Shown here in pieces: positions 13,533-25,286 of a stretch of DNA of 64,000 nt. The DNA comes from Cinnamomum chago (Eukaryota; Streptophyta; Magnoliopsida; Laurales; Lauraceae), in assembly GCA_038049695.1 (NCBI GenBank), contig CP142452.1:52162501-52226500 (forward strand), in the 5' to 3' direction. Within the stretch, counting starts at the first letter, position 1. Every line of letters begins with the position of its first letter. The notes under the pieces were generated by a model. It was not told the origin of the DNA. It saw only the letters and a program-made list of their open reading frames with translations, and did no database searches. The translations under genes and the position numbers were made by a program.

Positions 13533-14244
13533 TTAAGTTTTATTACTTGTTCTTGATCGTTGGATACATGTTTGCACATATGCTTCTTGTCACATTTCTA
13601 TTGATTTCGAAATGCATATGAATTGGTTTTTCTCTCTTGTTAAATCTCTTGGAACTCTTGGGAATGTGTGCATTTTATTTAGTCAAGTTTTTTCATATGG
13701 TTTTATAAGGAATGAGGTTGGATTGGCTATTCATGGTTATGTTATAAGTCACATTGACTTGAATTGATACTCATTTAAAGAGGTGTTTGAATTTAATTGT
13801 TCATTGGAGTTTAATGAGGATTTGAAGTGATTTTGGAAGACAAATGCAAGTGGATGGTTTGAATGTTATTAAGTTTTATGAGAAAATCTTAAGTTTTATT
13901 ACTTGTTCTTGATCATTGGATACATGTTTGCACATATGCTTCGTGTCACATTTCTATTGATTTCGAAATGCATATGAATTGGTTTTTCTCTCTTGTTAAA
14001 TCTCTTGGAACTCTTGGGAATGTATGCATTTTATTTAGTCAAGTTTGTTCATATGGTTTTATAAGGAATGAGGTTGGATTGGCTATTCATGGTTATGTTA
14101 TAAGTCACATTGAGTTGAATTGATACTCATTTAAAGAGGTGTTTGAATTTAATTGTTCATTGGAGTTTAATGAGGATTTGAAGTGATTTTGGAAGAGAAA
14201 TGCAAGTGGATGGTTTGAATGTTATTAAGTTTTATGAGAAAATC
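13533..14244 (+). repeat. Transition monomers M39-M40
   Basis: Two monomers that link the left variant domain to the middle one. M39 has GTGTGC, GTTTTTTC and GACAAATG; M40 has GCTTCGTG and GAGTTGAA. With M38 before and M41 after they match M59-M61 and M66-M69 further right, so this stretch belongs by descent to the middle domain. The junction with the 25-monomer unit lies at about 13.5 kb. Confidence 0.8.
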
Positions 14245-16738
14245 TTAAGTTTTATTACTTGTTCTTGATCGTTGGATACATGTTTGCACATATGCTTCTT
14301 GTCACATTTCTATTGATTTCGAAATGCATATGAATTGGTTTTTCTCTCTTGTTAAATCTCTTGGAACTCTTGGGAATGTATGCATTTTATTTAGTCAAGT
14401 TTGTTCATATGGTTTTATAAGGAATGAGGTTGGATTGGCTATTCATGGTTATGTTATAAGTCACATTGACTTGAATTGATACTCATTTAAAGAGGTGTTT
14501 GAATTTAATTGTTCATTGGAGTTTAATGAGGATTTGAAGTGATTTTGGAAGAGAAATGCAGGTGGATGGTTTGAATGTTATTAAGTTTTATGAGAAAATC
14601 TTAAGTTTTATTACTTGTTCTTGATCATTGGATACATGTTTGCACATATGCTTCTTGTCACATTTCTATTGATTTCGAAATGCATATGAATTGGTTTTTC
14701 TCTCTTGTTAAATCTCTTGGAACTCTTGGGAATGTATGCATTTTATTTAGTCAAGTTTGTTCATATGGTTTTATAAGGAATGAGGTTGGATTGGCTATTC
14801 ATGGTTATGTTATAAGTCACATTGACTTGAAATGAAACTCATTTGAAGAGGTGTTTGAATTTAATTGTTCATTGGAGTTTAATGAGGATTTGAAGTGATT
14901 TTGGAAGAGAAATGCAAGTTGATGGTTTGAATGTTATTAAGTTTTATGAGAAAATCTTAAGTTTTATTACTTGTTCTTGATCGTTGGATACATGTTTGCA
15001 CATATGCTTCTTGTCACATTTCTATTGATTTCGAAATGCATATGAATTGGTTTTTCTCTCTTGTTAAATCTCTTGGAACTCTTGGGAATGTATGCATTTT
15101 ATTTAGTCAAGTTTGTTCATATGGTTTTATAAGGAATGAGGTTGGATTGGCTATTCATGGTTATGTTATAAGTCACATTGACTTGAATTGATACTCATTT
15201 AAAGAGGTGTTTGAATTTAATTGTTCATTGGAGTTTAATGAGGATTTGAAGTGATTTTGGAAGAGAAATGCAAGTGGATGGTTTGAATGTTATTAAGTTT
15301 TATGAGAAAATCTTAAGTTTTATTACTTGTTCTTGATCATTGGATACATGTTTGCACATATGCTTCTTGTCACATTTCTATTGATTTTGGAAATGCATAT
15401 GAATTGGTTTTTCTCTCTTGTTAAATCTCTTGGAACTCTTGGGAATGTATGCATTTTATTTAGTCAAGTTTGTTCATATGGTTTTATAAGGAATGAGGTT
15501 GGATTGGCTATTCATAGTTATGTTATAAGTCACATTGACTTGAATTGATACTCATTTAAAGAGGTGTTTGAATTTAATTGTTCATTGGAGTTTAATGAGG
15601 ATTTGAAGTGATTTTGGAAGACAAATGCAAGTGGATGGTTTGAATGTTATTAAGTTTTATGAGAAAATCTTAAGTTTTATTACTTGTTCTTGATCATTGG
15701 ATACATGTTTGCACATATGCTTCTTGTCACATTTCTATTGATTTCGAAATGCATATGAATTGGTTTTTCTCTCTTGTTAAATCTCTTGGAACTCTTGGGA
15801 ATGTATGCATTTTATTTAGTCAAGTTTGTTCATATGGTTTTATAAGGAATGAGGTTGGATTGGCTATTCATGGTTATGTTATAAGTCACATTGACTTGAA
15901 TTGATACTCATTTAAAGAGGTGTTTGAATTTAATTGTTCATTGGAGTTTAATGAGGATTTGAAGTGATTTTGGAAGAGAAATGCAGGTGGATGGTTTGAA
16001 TGTTATTAAGTTTTAGGAGAAAATCTTAAGTTTTATTACTTGTTCTTGATCATTGGATATATGTTTGCACATATGCTTCTTGTCACATTTCTATTGATTT
16101 CGAAATGCATATGAATTGGTTTTTCTCTCTTGTTAAATCTCTTGGAACTCTTGGGAATGTATGCATTTTATTTAGTCAAGTTTGTTCATAAGGTTTGATA
16201 AGGAATGAGGTTGGATTGGCTATTCATGGTTATGTTATAAGTCACATTGACTTGAATTGATACTCATTTAAAGAGGTGTTTCAATTTAATTGTTCATTGG
16301 AGTTTAATGAGGATTTGAAGTGATTTTGGAAGAGAAATGCAAGTGGATGGTTTGAATGTTATTAAAACTTTATGAGATAATCTTAAGTTTTATTACTTGT
16401 TCTTGATCATTGGATACATGTTCGCACATATGCTTCTTGTCACATTTCTATTGATTTCGAAATGCATATGAATTGGTTTTTCTCTCTTGTTAAATCTCTT
16501 GGAACTCTTGGGAATGTATGCATTTTATTTAGTCAAGTTTGTTCATATGGTTTTATAAGGAATGAGGTTGGATTGGCTATTCATGGTTATGTTATAAGTT
16601 ACATTGACTTGAATTGATACTCATTTAAAGAGGTGTTTGAATTTAATTGTTCATTAGAGTTCAATGAGGATTTGAAGTGATTTTGGAAGAGAAATGCAAG
16701 TGGATGGTTTGAATGTTATTAAGTTTTATGAGAAAATC
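14245..16738 (+). repeat. 7-monomer higher-order repeat B, copy 1 (M41-M47)
   Basis: Order: GCAGGTGG monomer; AAATGAAACTCATTTGAAG monomer ending AAGTTGATGG; plain monomer with G at 27; TTTTGGAAATGC monomer with an open frame; GCAGGTGG monomer; GGATATATG monomer with CATAAGGTTTGAT, GTTTCAAT and the GAGATAATC end; ATGTTCGC monomer with GTTACATT and TTAGAGTTCAATG. The next 2494 bp repeat this order. M45 carries a private TTTTAGGAG. Confidence 0.88.
15327..15548 (+). other. Fortuitous 73-codon open frame in the TTTTGGAAATGC monomer; ten identical copies
   Basis: Identical frames start at 15327, 17821, 25301, 28507, 31714, 38125, 46674, 52375, 57719 and 62706. They exist only where GATTTCGAAATG has become GATTTTGGAAATG, a C-to-T change plus one G, which avoids the TGA met in plain monomers. 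The frame as drawn begins with TTG; the first ATG is codon 8, leaving 66 codons. The peptide is rich in L, I, F and M, and residues 1-25 could look like a membrane segment, but that is expected from T-rich DNA. There is no ribosome-binding site, intron signal or family match that I recognise. Identity among copies follows from array homogenisation, so I do not call it a gene. Confidence 0.85.
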
Positions 16739-19232
16739 TTAAGTTTTATTACTTGTTCTTGATCATTGGATACATGTTTGCACATATGCTTCTTGTCACA
16801 TTTCTATTGATTTCGAAATGCATATGAATTGGTTTTTCTCTCTTGTTAAATCTCTTGGAACTCTTGGGAATGTATGCATTTTATTTAGTCAAGTTTGTTC
16901 ATATGGTTTTATAAGGAATGAGGTTGGATTGGCTATTCATGGTTATGTTATAAGTCACATTGACTTGAATTGATACTCATTTAAAGAGGTGTTTGAATTT
17001 AATTGTTCATTGGAGTTTAATGAGGATTTGAAGTGATTTTGGAAGAGAAATGCAGGTGGATGGTTTGAATGTTATTAAGTTTTATGAGAAAATCTTAAGT
17101 TTTATTACTTGTTCTTGATCATTGGATACATGTTTGCACATATGCTTCTTGTCACATTTCTATTGATTTCGAAATGCATATGAATTGGTTTTTCTCTCTT
17201 GTTAAATCTCTTGGAACTCTTGGGAATGTATGCATTTTATTTAGTCAAGTTTGTTCATATGGTTTTATAAGGAATGAGGTTGGATTGGCTATTCATGGTT
17301 ATGTTATAAGTCACATTGACTTGAAATGAAACTCATTTGAAGAGGTGTTTGAATTTAATTGTTCATTGGAGTTTAATGAGGATTTGAAGTGATTTTGGAA
17401 GAGAAATGCAAGTTGATGGTTTGAATGTTATTAAGTTTTATGAGAAAATCTTAAGTTTTATTACTTGTTCTTGATCGTTGGATACATGTTTGCACATATG
17501 CTTCTTGTCACATTTCTATTGATTTCGAAATGCATATGAATTGGTTTTTCTCTCTTGTTAAATCTCTTGGAACTCTTGGGAATGTATGCATTTTATTTAG
17601 TCAAGTTTGTTCATATGGTTTTATAAGGAATGAGGTTGGATTGGCTATTCATGGTTATGTTATAAGTCACATTGACTTGAATTGATACTCATTTAAAGAG
17701 GTGTTTGAATTTAATTGTTCATTGGAGTTTAATGAGGATTTGAAGTGATTTTGGAAGAGAAATGCAAGTGGATGGTTTGAATGTTATTAAGTTTTATGAG
17801 AAAATCTTAAGTTTTATTACTTGTTCTTGATCATTGGATACATGTTTGCACATATGCTTCTTGTCACATTTCTATTGATTTTGGAAATGCATATGAATTG
17901 GTTTTTCTCTCTTGTTAAATCTCTTGGAACTCTTGGGAATGTATGCATTTTATTTAGTCAAGTTTGTTCATATGGTTTTATAAGGAATGAGGTTGGATTG
18001 GCTATTCATAGTTATGTTATAAGTCACATTGACTTGAATTGATACTCATTTAAAGAGGTGTTTGAATTTAATTGTTCATTGGAGTTTAATGAGGATTTGA
18101 AGTGATTTTGGAAGACAAATGCAAGTGGATGGTTTGAATGTTATTAAGTTTTATGAGAAAATCTTAAGTTTTATTACTTGTTCTTGATCATTGGATACAT
18201 GTTTGCACATATGCTTCTTGTCACATTTCTATTGATTTCGAAATGCATATGAATTGGTTTTTCTCTCTTGTTAAATCTCTTGGAACTCTTGGGAATGTAT
18301 GCATTTTATTTAGTCAAGTTTGTTCATATGGTTTTATAAGGAATGAGGTTGGATTGGCTATTCATGGTTATGTTATAAGTCACATTGACTTGAATTGATA
18401 CTCATTTAAAGAGGTGTTTGAATTTAATTGTTCATTGGAGTTTAATGAGGATTTGAAGTGATTTTGGAAGAGAAATGCAGGTGGATGGTTTGAATGTTAT
18501 TAAGTTTTATGAGAAAATCTTAAGTTTTATTACTTGTTCTTGATCATTGGATATATGTTTGCACATATGCTTCTTGTCACATTTCTATTGATTTCGAAAT
18601 GCATATGAATTGGTTTTTCTCTCTTGTTAAATCTCTTGGAACTCTTGGGAATGTATGCATTTTATTTAGTCAAGTTTGTTCATAAGGTTTGATAAGGAAT
18701 GAGGTTGGATTGGCTATTCATGGTTATGTTATAAGTCACATTGACTTGAATTGATACTCATTTAAAGAGGTGTTTCAATTTAATTGTTCATTGGAGTTTA
18801 ATGAGGATTTGAAGTGATTTTGGAAGAGAAATGCAAGTGGATGGTTTGAATGTTATTAAAACTTTATGAGATAATCTTAAGTTTTATTACTTGTTCTTGA
18901 TCATTGGATACATGTTCGCACATATGCTTCTTGTCACATTTCTATTGATTTCGAAATGCATATGAATTGGTTTTTCTCTCTTGTTAAATCTCTTGGAACT
19001 CTTGGGAATGTATGCATTTTATTTAGTCAAGTTTGTTCATATGGTTTTATAAGGAATGAGGTTGGATTGGCTATTCATGGTTATGTTATAAGTTACATTG
19101 ACTTGAATTGATACTCATTTAAAGAGGTGTTTGAATTTAATTGTTCATTAGAGTTCAATGAGGATTTGAAGTGATTTTGGAAGAGAACTGCAAGTGGATG
19201 GTTTGAATGTTATTAAGTTTTATGAGAAAATC
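16739..19232 (+). repeat. 7-monomer higher-order repeat B, copy 2 (M48-M54)
   Basis: Marker for marker the same as 14245-16738 and the same length, 2494 bp. Differences seen: M48 has A instead of G at monomer position 27, M52 lacks the TTTTAGGAG change, and M54 has GAACTGCAAG. The next monomer, M55, carries the GCATCTTG marker and starts a different 7-monomer unit. The same series recurs at M69-M75 at an offset of 7480 bp from M48. Confidence 0.88.
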
Positions 19233-21725
19233 TTAAGTTTTATTACTTGTTCTTGATCATTGGATACATGTTTGCACATATGCATCTTGTCACTTTTCTA
19301 TTGATTTCGAAATGCATATGAATTGGTTTTTCTCTCTTGTTAAATCTCTTGGAACTCTTGGGAATGTATGCATTTTATTTAGTCAAGTTTGTTCATATGG
19401 TTTTATAAGGAATGAGGTTGGATTGGCTATTCATGGTTATGTTATAAGTCACATTGACTTGAAATGAAACTCATTTGAAGAGGTGTTTGAATTTAATTGT
19501 TCATTGGAGTTTAATGAGGATTTGAAGTGATTTTGGAAGAGAAATGCAAGTGGATGGTTTGAATGTTATTAAAACTTTATGAGAAACTCTTAAGTTTTAT
19601 TACTTGTTCTTGATCGTTGGATACATGTTTGCACATATGCTTCTTGTCACATTTCTATTGATTTCGAAATGCATATGAATTGGTTTTTCTCTCTTGTTAA
19701 ATCTCTTGGAACTCTTGGGAATGTATGCATTTTATTTAGTCAAGTTTGTTCATATGGTTTTATAAGGAATGAGGTTGGATTGGCTATTCATGGTTATGTT
19801 ATAAGTCACATTGACTTGAATTGATACTCATTTAAAGAGGTGTTTGAATTTAATTGTACATTGGAGTTTAATGAGGATTTGAAGTGATTTTGGAAGACAA
19901 ATGCAAGTAGATGGTTTGAATGTTATTAAGTTTTATGAGAAAATCTTAAGTTTTATTACTTGTTCTTGATCATTGGATACATGTTTGCACATATGCTTCT
20001 TGTCACATTTCTATTGATTTCGAAATGCATATGAATTGGTTTTTCTCTCTTGTTAAATCTCTTGGAACTCTTGGGAATGTATGCATTTTATTTAGTCAAG
20101 TTTGTTCATATGGTTATATAAGGAATGAGGTTAGATTGGCTATTCATGGTTATGTTATAAGTCACATTGACTTGAATTGATACTCATTTAAAGAGGTGTT
20201 TGAATTTAATTGTTCATTGGAGTTTAATGAGGATTTGAAGTGATTTTGGAAGAGAAATGCAGGTGGATGGTTTGAATGTTATTAAGTTTTATGAGAAAAT
20301 CTTAAGTTTTATTACTTGTTCTTGATCATTGGATACATGTTTGCACATATGCTTCTTGTCACATTTCTATTGATTTCGAAATGCATAAGAATTGGTTTTT
20401 CTCTCTTGTTAAATCTCTTGGAACTCTTGGGAATGTATGCATTTTATTTAGTCAAGTTTGTTCATATGGTTTTATAAGGAATGAGGTTGGATTGGCTATT
20501 CATGGTTATGTTATAAGTCACATTGACTTGAATTGATACTCATTTAAAGAGGTGTTTGAATTTAATTGTTCATTGGAGTTTAATGAGGATTTGAAGTGAT
20601 TTTGGAAGAGAAATGCAAGTGGATGGTTTGAATGTTATTAAGTTTTATGAGAAAATCTTAAGTTTTATTACTTGTTCTTGATCGTTGGATACATGTTTGC
20701 ACATATGCTTCTTGTCACATTTCTATTGATTTCGAAAAGCATATGAATTGGTTTTTCTCTCTTGTTAAATCTCTTGGAACTCTTGGGAATGTATGCATTT
20801 TATTTAGTCAAGTTTGTTCATATGGTTTTATAAGGAATGAGGTTGGATTGGCTATTCATAGTTATGTTATAAGTCACATTGACTTGAATTGATACTCATT
20901 TAAAGAGGTGTTTGAATTTAATTGTTCATTGGAGTTTAATGAGGATTTGAAGTGATTTTGGACGAGAAATGCAAGTGGATGGTTTGAATGTTATTAAGTT
21001 TTATGAGAAAATCTTAAGTTTTATTACTTGTTCTTGATCGTTGGATACATGTTTGCACATATGCTTCTTGTCACATTTCTATTGATTTCGAAATGCATAT
21101 GAATTGGTTTTTCTCTCTTGTTAAATCTCTTGGAACTCTTGGGAATGTGTGCATTTTATTTAGTCAAGTTTTTTCATATGGTTTTATAAGGAATGAGGTT
21201 GGATTGGCTATTCATGGTTATGTTATAAGTCACATTGACTTGAATTGATACTCATTTAAAGAGGTGTTTGAATTTAATTGTTCATTGGAGTTTAATGAGG
21301 ATTTGAAGTGATTTTGGAAGACAAATGCAAGTGGATGGTTTGAATGTTATTAAGTTTTATGAGAAAATCTTAAGTTTTATTACTTGTTCTTGATCATTGG
21401 ATACATGTTTGCACATATGCTTCGTGTCACATTTCTATTGATTTCGAAATGCATATGAATTGGTTTTTCTCTCTTGTTAAATCTCTTGGAACTCTTGGGA
21501 ATGTATGCATTTTATTTAGTCAAGTTTGTTCATATGGTTTTATAAGGAATGAGGTTGGATTGGCTATTCATGGTTATGTTATAAGTCACATTGACTTGAA
21601 TTGATACTCATTTAAAGAGGTGTTTGAATTTAATTGTTCATTGGAGTTTAATGAGGATTTGAAGTGATTTTGGAAGAGAAATGCAAGTGGATGGTTTGAA
21701 TGTTATTAAGTTTTATGAGAAAATC
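19233..21725 (+). repeat. 7-monomer higher-order repeat C, copy 1 (M55-M61)
   Basis: Order: GCATCTTGTCACTTTT monomer with AAATGAAAC and the GAGAAACTC end; GACAAATGCAAGTAGATGG monomer; GGTTATATAAGG/GTTAGAT monomer with GCAGGTGG; CATAAGAATT monomer; AAAAGCATATG/CATAGTT/GGACGAG monomer; GTGTGC/GTTTTTTC monomer; GCTTCGTG monomer. Length 2493 bp, repeated directly after. M56 has a private TTGTACATTGG. Confidence 0.88.
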
Positions 21726-22082
21726 TTAAGTTTTATTACTTGTTCTTGATCGTTGGATACATGTTTGCACATATGCATCTTGTCACTTTTCTATTGATTT
21801 CGAAATGCATATGAATTGGTTTTTCTCTCTTGTTAAATCTCTTGGAACTCTTGGGAATGTATGCATTTTATTTAGTCAAGTTTGTTCATATGGTTTTATA
21901 AGGAATGAGGTTGGATTGGCTATTCATGGTTATGTTATAAGTCACATTGACTTGAAATGAAACTCATTTGAAGAGGTGTTTGAATTTAATTGTTCATTGG
22001 AGTTTAATGAGGATTTGAAGTGATTTTGGAAGAGAAATGCAAGTGGATGGTTTGAATGTTATTAAAACTTTATGAGAAACTC
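21726..22082 (+). repeat. Junction monomer M62
   Basis: M62 has G at base 21752, as expected of the GCAGGTGG monomer that normally follows a GCTTCGTG monomer (M41, M69). From base 21777 onward it carries the GCATCTTG, AAATGAAAC and GAGAAACTC markers of M55. The switch therefore lies within about 25 bp. It is the likely junction of the 7-monomer tandem duplication 19233-24218. Confidence 0.65.
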
Positions 22083-24218
22083 TTAAGTTTTATTACTTGT
22101 TCTTGATCGTTGGATACATGTTTGCACATATGCTTCTTGTCACATTTCTATTGATTTCGAAATGCATATGAATTGGTTTTTCTCTCTTGTTAAATCTCTT
22201 GGAACTCTTGGGAATGTATGCATTTTATTTAGTCAAGTTTGTTCATATGGTTTTATAAGGAATGAGGTTGGATTGGCTATTCATGGTTATGTTATAAGTC
22301 ACATTGACTTGAATTGATACTCATTTAAAGAGGTGTTTGAATTTAATTGTTCATTGGAGTTTAATGAGGATTTGAAGTGATTTTGGAAGACAAATGCAAG
22401 TAGATGGTTTGAATGTTATTAAGTTTTATGAGAAAATCTTAAGTTTTATTACTTGTTCTTGATCATTGGATACATGTTTGCACATATGCTTCTTGTCACA
22501 TTTCTATTGATTTCGAAATGCATATGAATTGGTTTTTCTCTCTTGTTAAATCTCTTGGAACTCTTGGGAATGTATGCATTTTATTTAGTCAAGTTTGTTC
22601 ATATGGTTATATAAGGAATGAGGTTAGATTGGCTATTCATGGTTATGTTATAAGTCACATTGACTTGAATTGATACTCATTTAAAGAGGTGTTTGAATTT
22701 AATTGTTCATTGGAGTTTAATGAGGATTTGAAGTGATTTTGGAAGAGAAATGCAGGTGGATGGTTTGAATGTTATTAAGTTTTATGAGAAAATCTTAAGT
22801 TTTATTACTTGTTCTTGATCATTGGATACATGTTTGCACATATGCTTCTTGTCACATTTCTATTGATTTCGAAATGCATAAGAATTGGTTTTTCTCTCTT
22901 GTTAAATCTCTTGGAACTCTTGGGAATGTATGCATTTTATTTAGTCAAGTTTGTTCATATGGTTTTATAAGGAATGAGGTTGGATTGGCTATTCATGGTT
23001 ATGTTATAAGTCACATTGACTTGAATTGATACTCATTTAAAGAGGTGTTTGAATTTAATTGTTCATTGGAGTTTAATGAGGATTTGAAGTGATTTTGGAA
23101 GAGAAATGCAAGTGGATGGTTTGAATGTTATTAAGTTTTATGAGAAAATCTTAAGTTTTATTACTTGTTCTTGATCGTTGGATACATGTTTGCACATATG
23201 CTTCTTGTCACATTTCTATTGATTTCGAAAAGCATATGAATTGGTTTTTCTCTCTTGTTAAATCTCTTGGAACTCTTGGGAATGTATGCATTTTATTTAG
23301 TCAAGTTTGTTCATATGGTTTTATAAGGAATGAGGTTGGATTGGCTATTCATAGTTATGTTATAAGTCACATTGACTTGAATTGATACTCATTTAAAGAG
23401 GTGTTTGAATTTAATTGTTCATTGGAGTTTAATGAGGATTTGAAGTGATTTTGGACGAGAAATGCAAGTGGATGGTTTGAATGTTATTAAGTTTTATGAG
23501 AAAATCTTAAGTTTTATTACTTGTTCTTGATCGTTGGATACATGTTTGCACATATGCTTCTTGTCACATTTCTATTGATTTCGAAATGCATATGAATTGG
23601 TTTTTCTCTCTTGTTAAATCTCTTGGAACTCTTGGGAATGTGTGCATTTTATTTAGTCAAGTTTTTTCATATGGTTTTATAAGGAATGAGGTTGGATTGG
23701 CTATTCATGGTTATGTTATAAGTCACATTGACTTGAATTGATACTCATTTAAAGAGGTGTTTGAATTTAATTGTTCATTGGAGTTTAATGAGGATTTGAA
23801 GTGATTTTGGAAGACAAATGCAAGTGGATGGTTTGAATGTTATTAAGTTTTATGAGAAAATCTTAAGTTTTATTACTTGTTCTTGATCATTGGATACATG
23901 TTTGCACATATGCTTCGTGTCACATTTCTATTGATTTCGAAATGCATATGAATTGGTTTTTCTCTCTTGTTAAATCTCTTGGAACTCTTGGGAATGTATG
24001 CATTTTATTTAGTCAAGTTTGTTCATATGGTTTTATAAGGAATGAGGTTGGATTGGCTATTCATGGTTATGTTATAAGTCACATTGACTTGAATTGATAC
24101 TCATTTAAAGAGGTGTTTGAATTTAATTGTTCATTGGAGTTTAATGAGGATTTGAAGTGATTTTGGAAGAGAAATGCAAGTGGATGGTTTGAATGTTATT
24201 AAGTTTTATGAGAAAATC
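21726..24218 (+). repeat. 7-monomer higher-order repeat C, copy 2 (M62-M68)
   Basis: Repeats 19233-21725 marker for marker at an offset of 2493 bp, including the rare CATAAGAATT of M58 in M65. Its first monomer, M62, differs from M55 by having G at position 27 (base 21752) while keeping the GCATCTTG marker. This suggests that the duplication junction lies inside M62. Confidence 0.88.
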
Positions 24219-25286
24219 TTAAGTTTTATTACTTGTTCTTGATCGTTGGATACATGTTTGCACATATGCTTCTTGTCACATTTCTATTGATTTCGAAATG
24301 CATATGAATTGGTTTTTCTCTCTTGTTAAATCTCTTGGAACTCTTGGGAATGTATGCATTTTATTTAGTCAAGTTTGTTCATATGGTTTTATAAGGAATG
24401 AGGTTGGATTGGCTATTCATGGTTATGTTATAAGTCACATTGACTTGAATTGATACTCATTTAAAGAGGTGTTTGAATTTAATTGTTCATTGGAGTTTAA
24501 TGAGGATTTGAAGTGATTTTGGAAGAGAAATGCAGGTGGATGGTTTGAATGTTATTAAGTTTTATGAGAAAATCTTAAGTTTTATTACTTGTTCTTGATC
24601 ATTGGATACATGTTTGCACATATGCTTCTTGTCACATTTCTATTGATTTCGAAATGCATATGAATTGGTTTTTCTCTCTTGTTAAATCTCTTGGAACTCT
24701 TGGGAATGTATGCATTTTATTTAGTCAAGTTTGTTCATATGGTTTTATAAGGAATGAGGTTGGATTGGCTATTCATGGTTATGTTATAAGTCACATTGAC
24801 TTGAAATGAAACTCATTTGAAGAGGTGTTTGAATTTAATTGTTCATTGGAGTTTAATGAGGATTTGAAGTGATTTTGGAAGAGAAATGCAAGTTGATGGT
24901 TTGAATGTTATTAAGTTTTATGAGAAAATCTTAAGTTTTATTACTTGTTCTTGATCGTTGGATACATGTTTGCACATATGCTTCTTGTCACATTTCTATT
25001 GATTTCGAAATGCATATGAATTGGTTTTTCTCTCTTGTTAAATCTCTTGGAACTCTTGGGAATGTATGCATTTTATTTAGTCAAGTTTGTTCATATGGTT
25101 TTATAAGGAATGAGGTTGGATTGGCTATTCATGGTTATGTTATAAGTCACATTGACTTGAATTGATACTCATTTAAAGAGGTGTTTGAATTTAATTGTTC
25201 ATTGGAGTTTAATGAGGATTTGAAGTGATTTTGGAAGAGAAATGCAAGTGGATGGTTTGAATGTTATTAAGTTTTATGAGAAAATC
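24219..25286 (+). repeat. Linking monomers M69-M71
   Basis: Three monomers between the 7-monomer HOR and the 9-monomer HOR: GCAGGTGG with G at 27; AAATGAAAC with AAGTTGATGG; plain with G at 27. They match M41-M43 in order and markers, so M66-M75 as a whole corresponds to M38-M47. Confidence 0.82.

Noticed and set aside
15327-15548. A membrane-protein gene family of ten members
   Set aside because: The frame exists only through a 1-bp insertion in one satellite variant, starts with TTG, has no gene context, and is identical in all copies because the array is homogenised.
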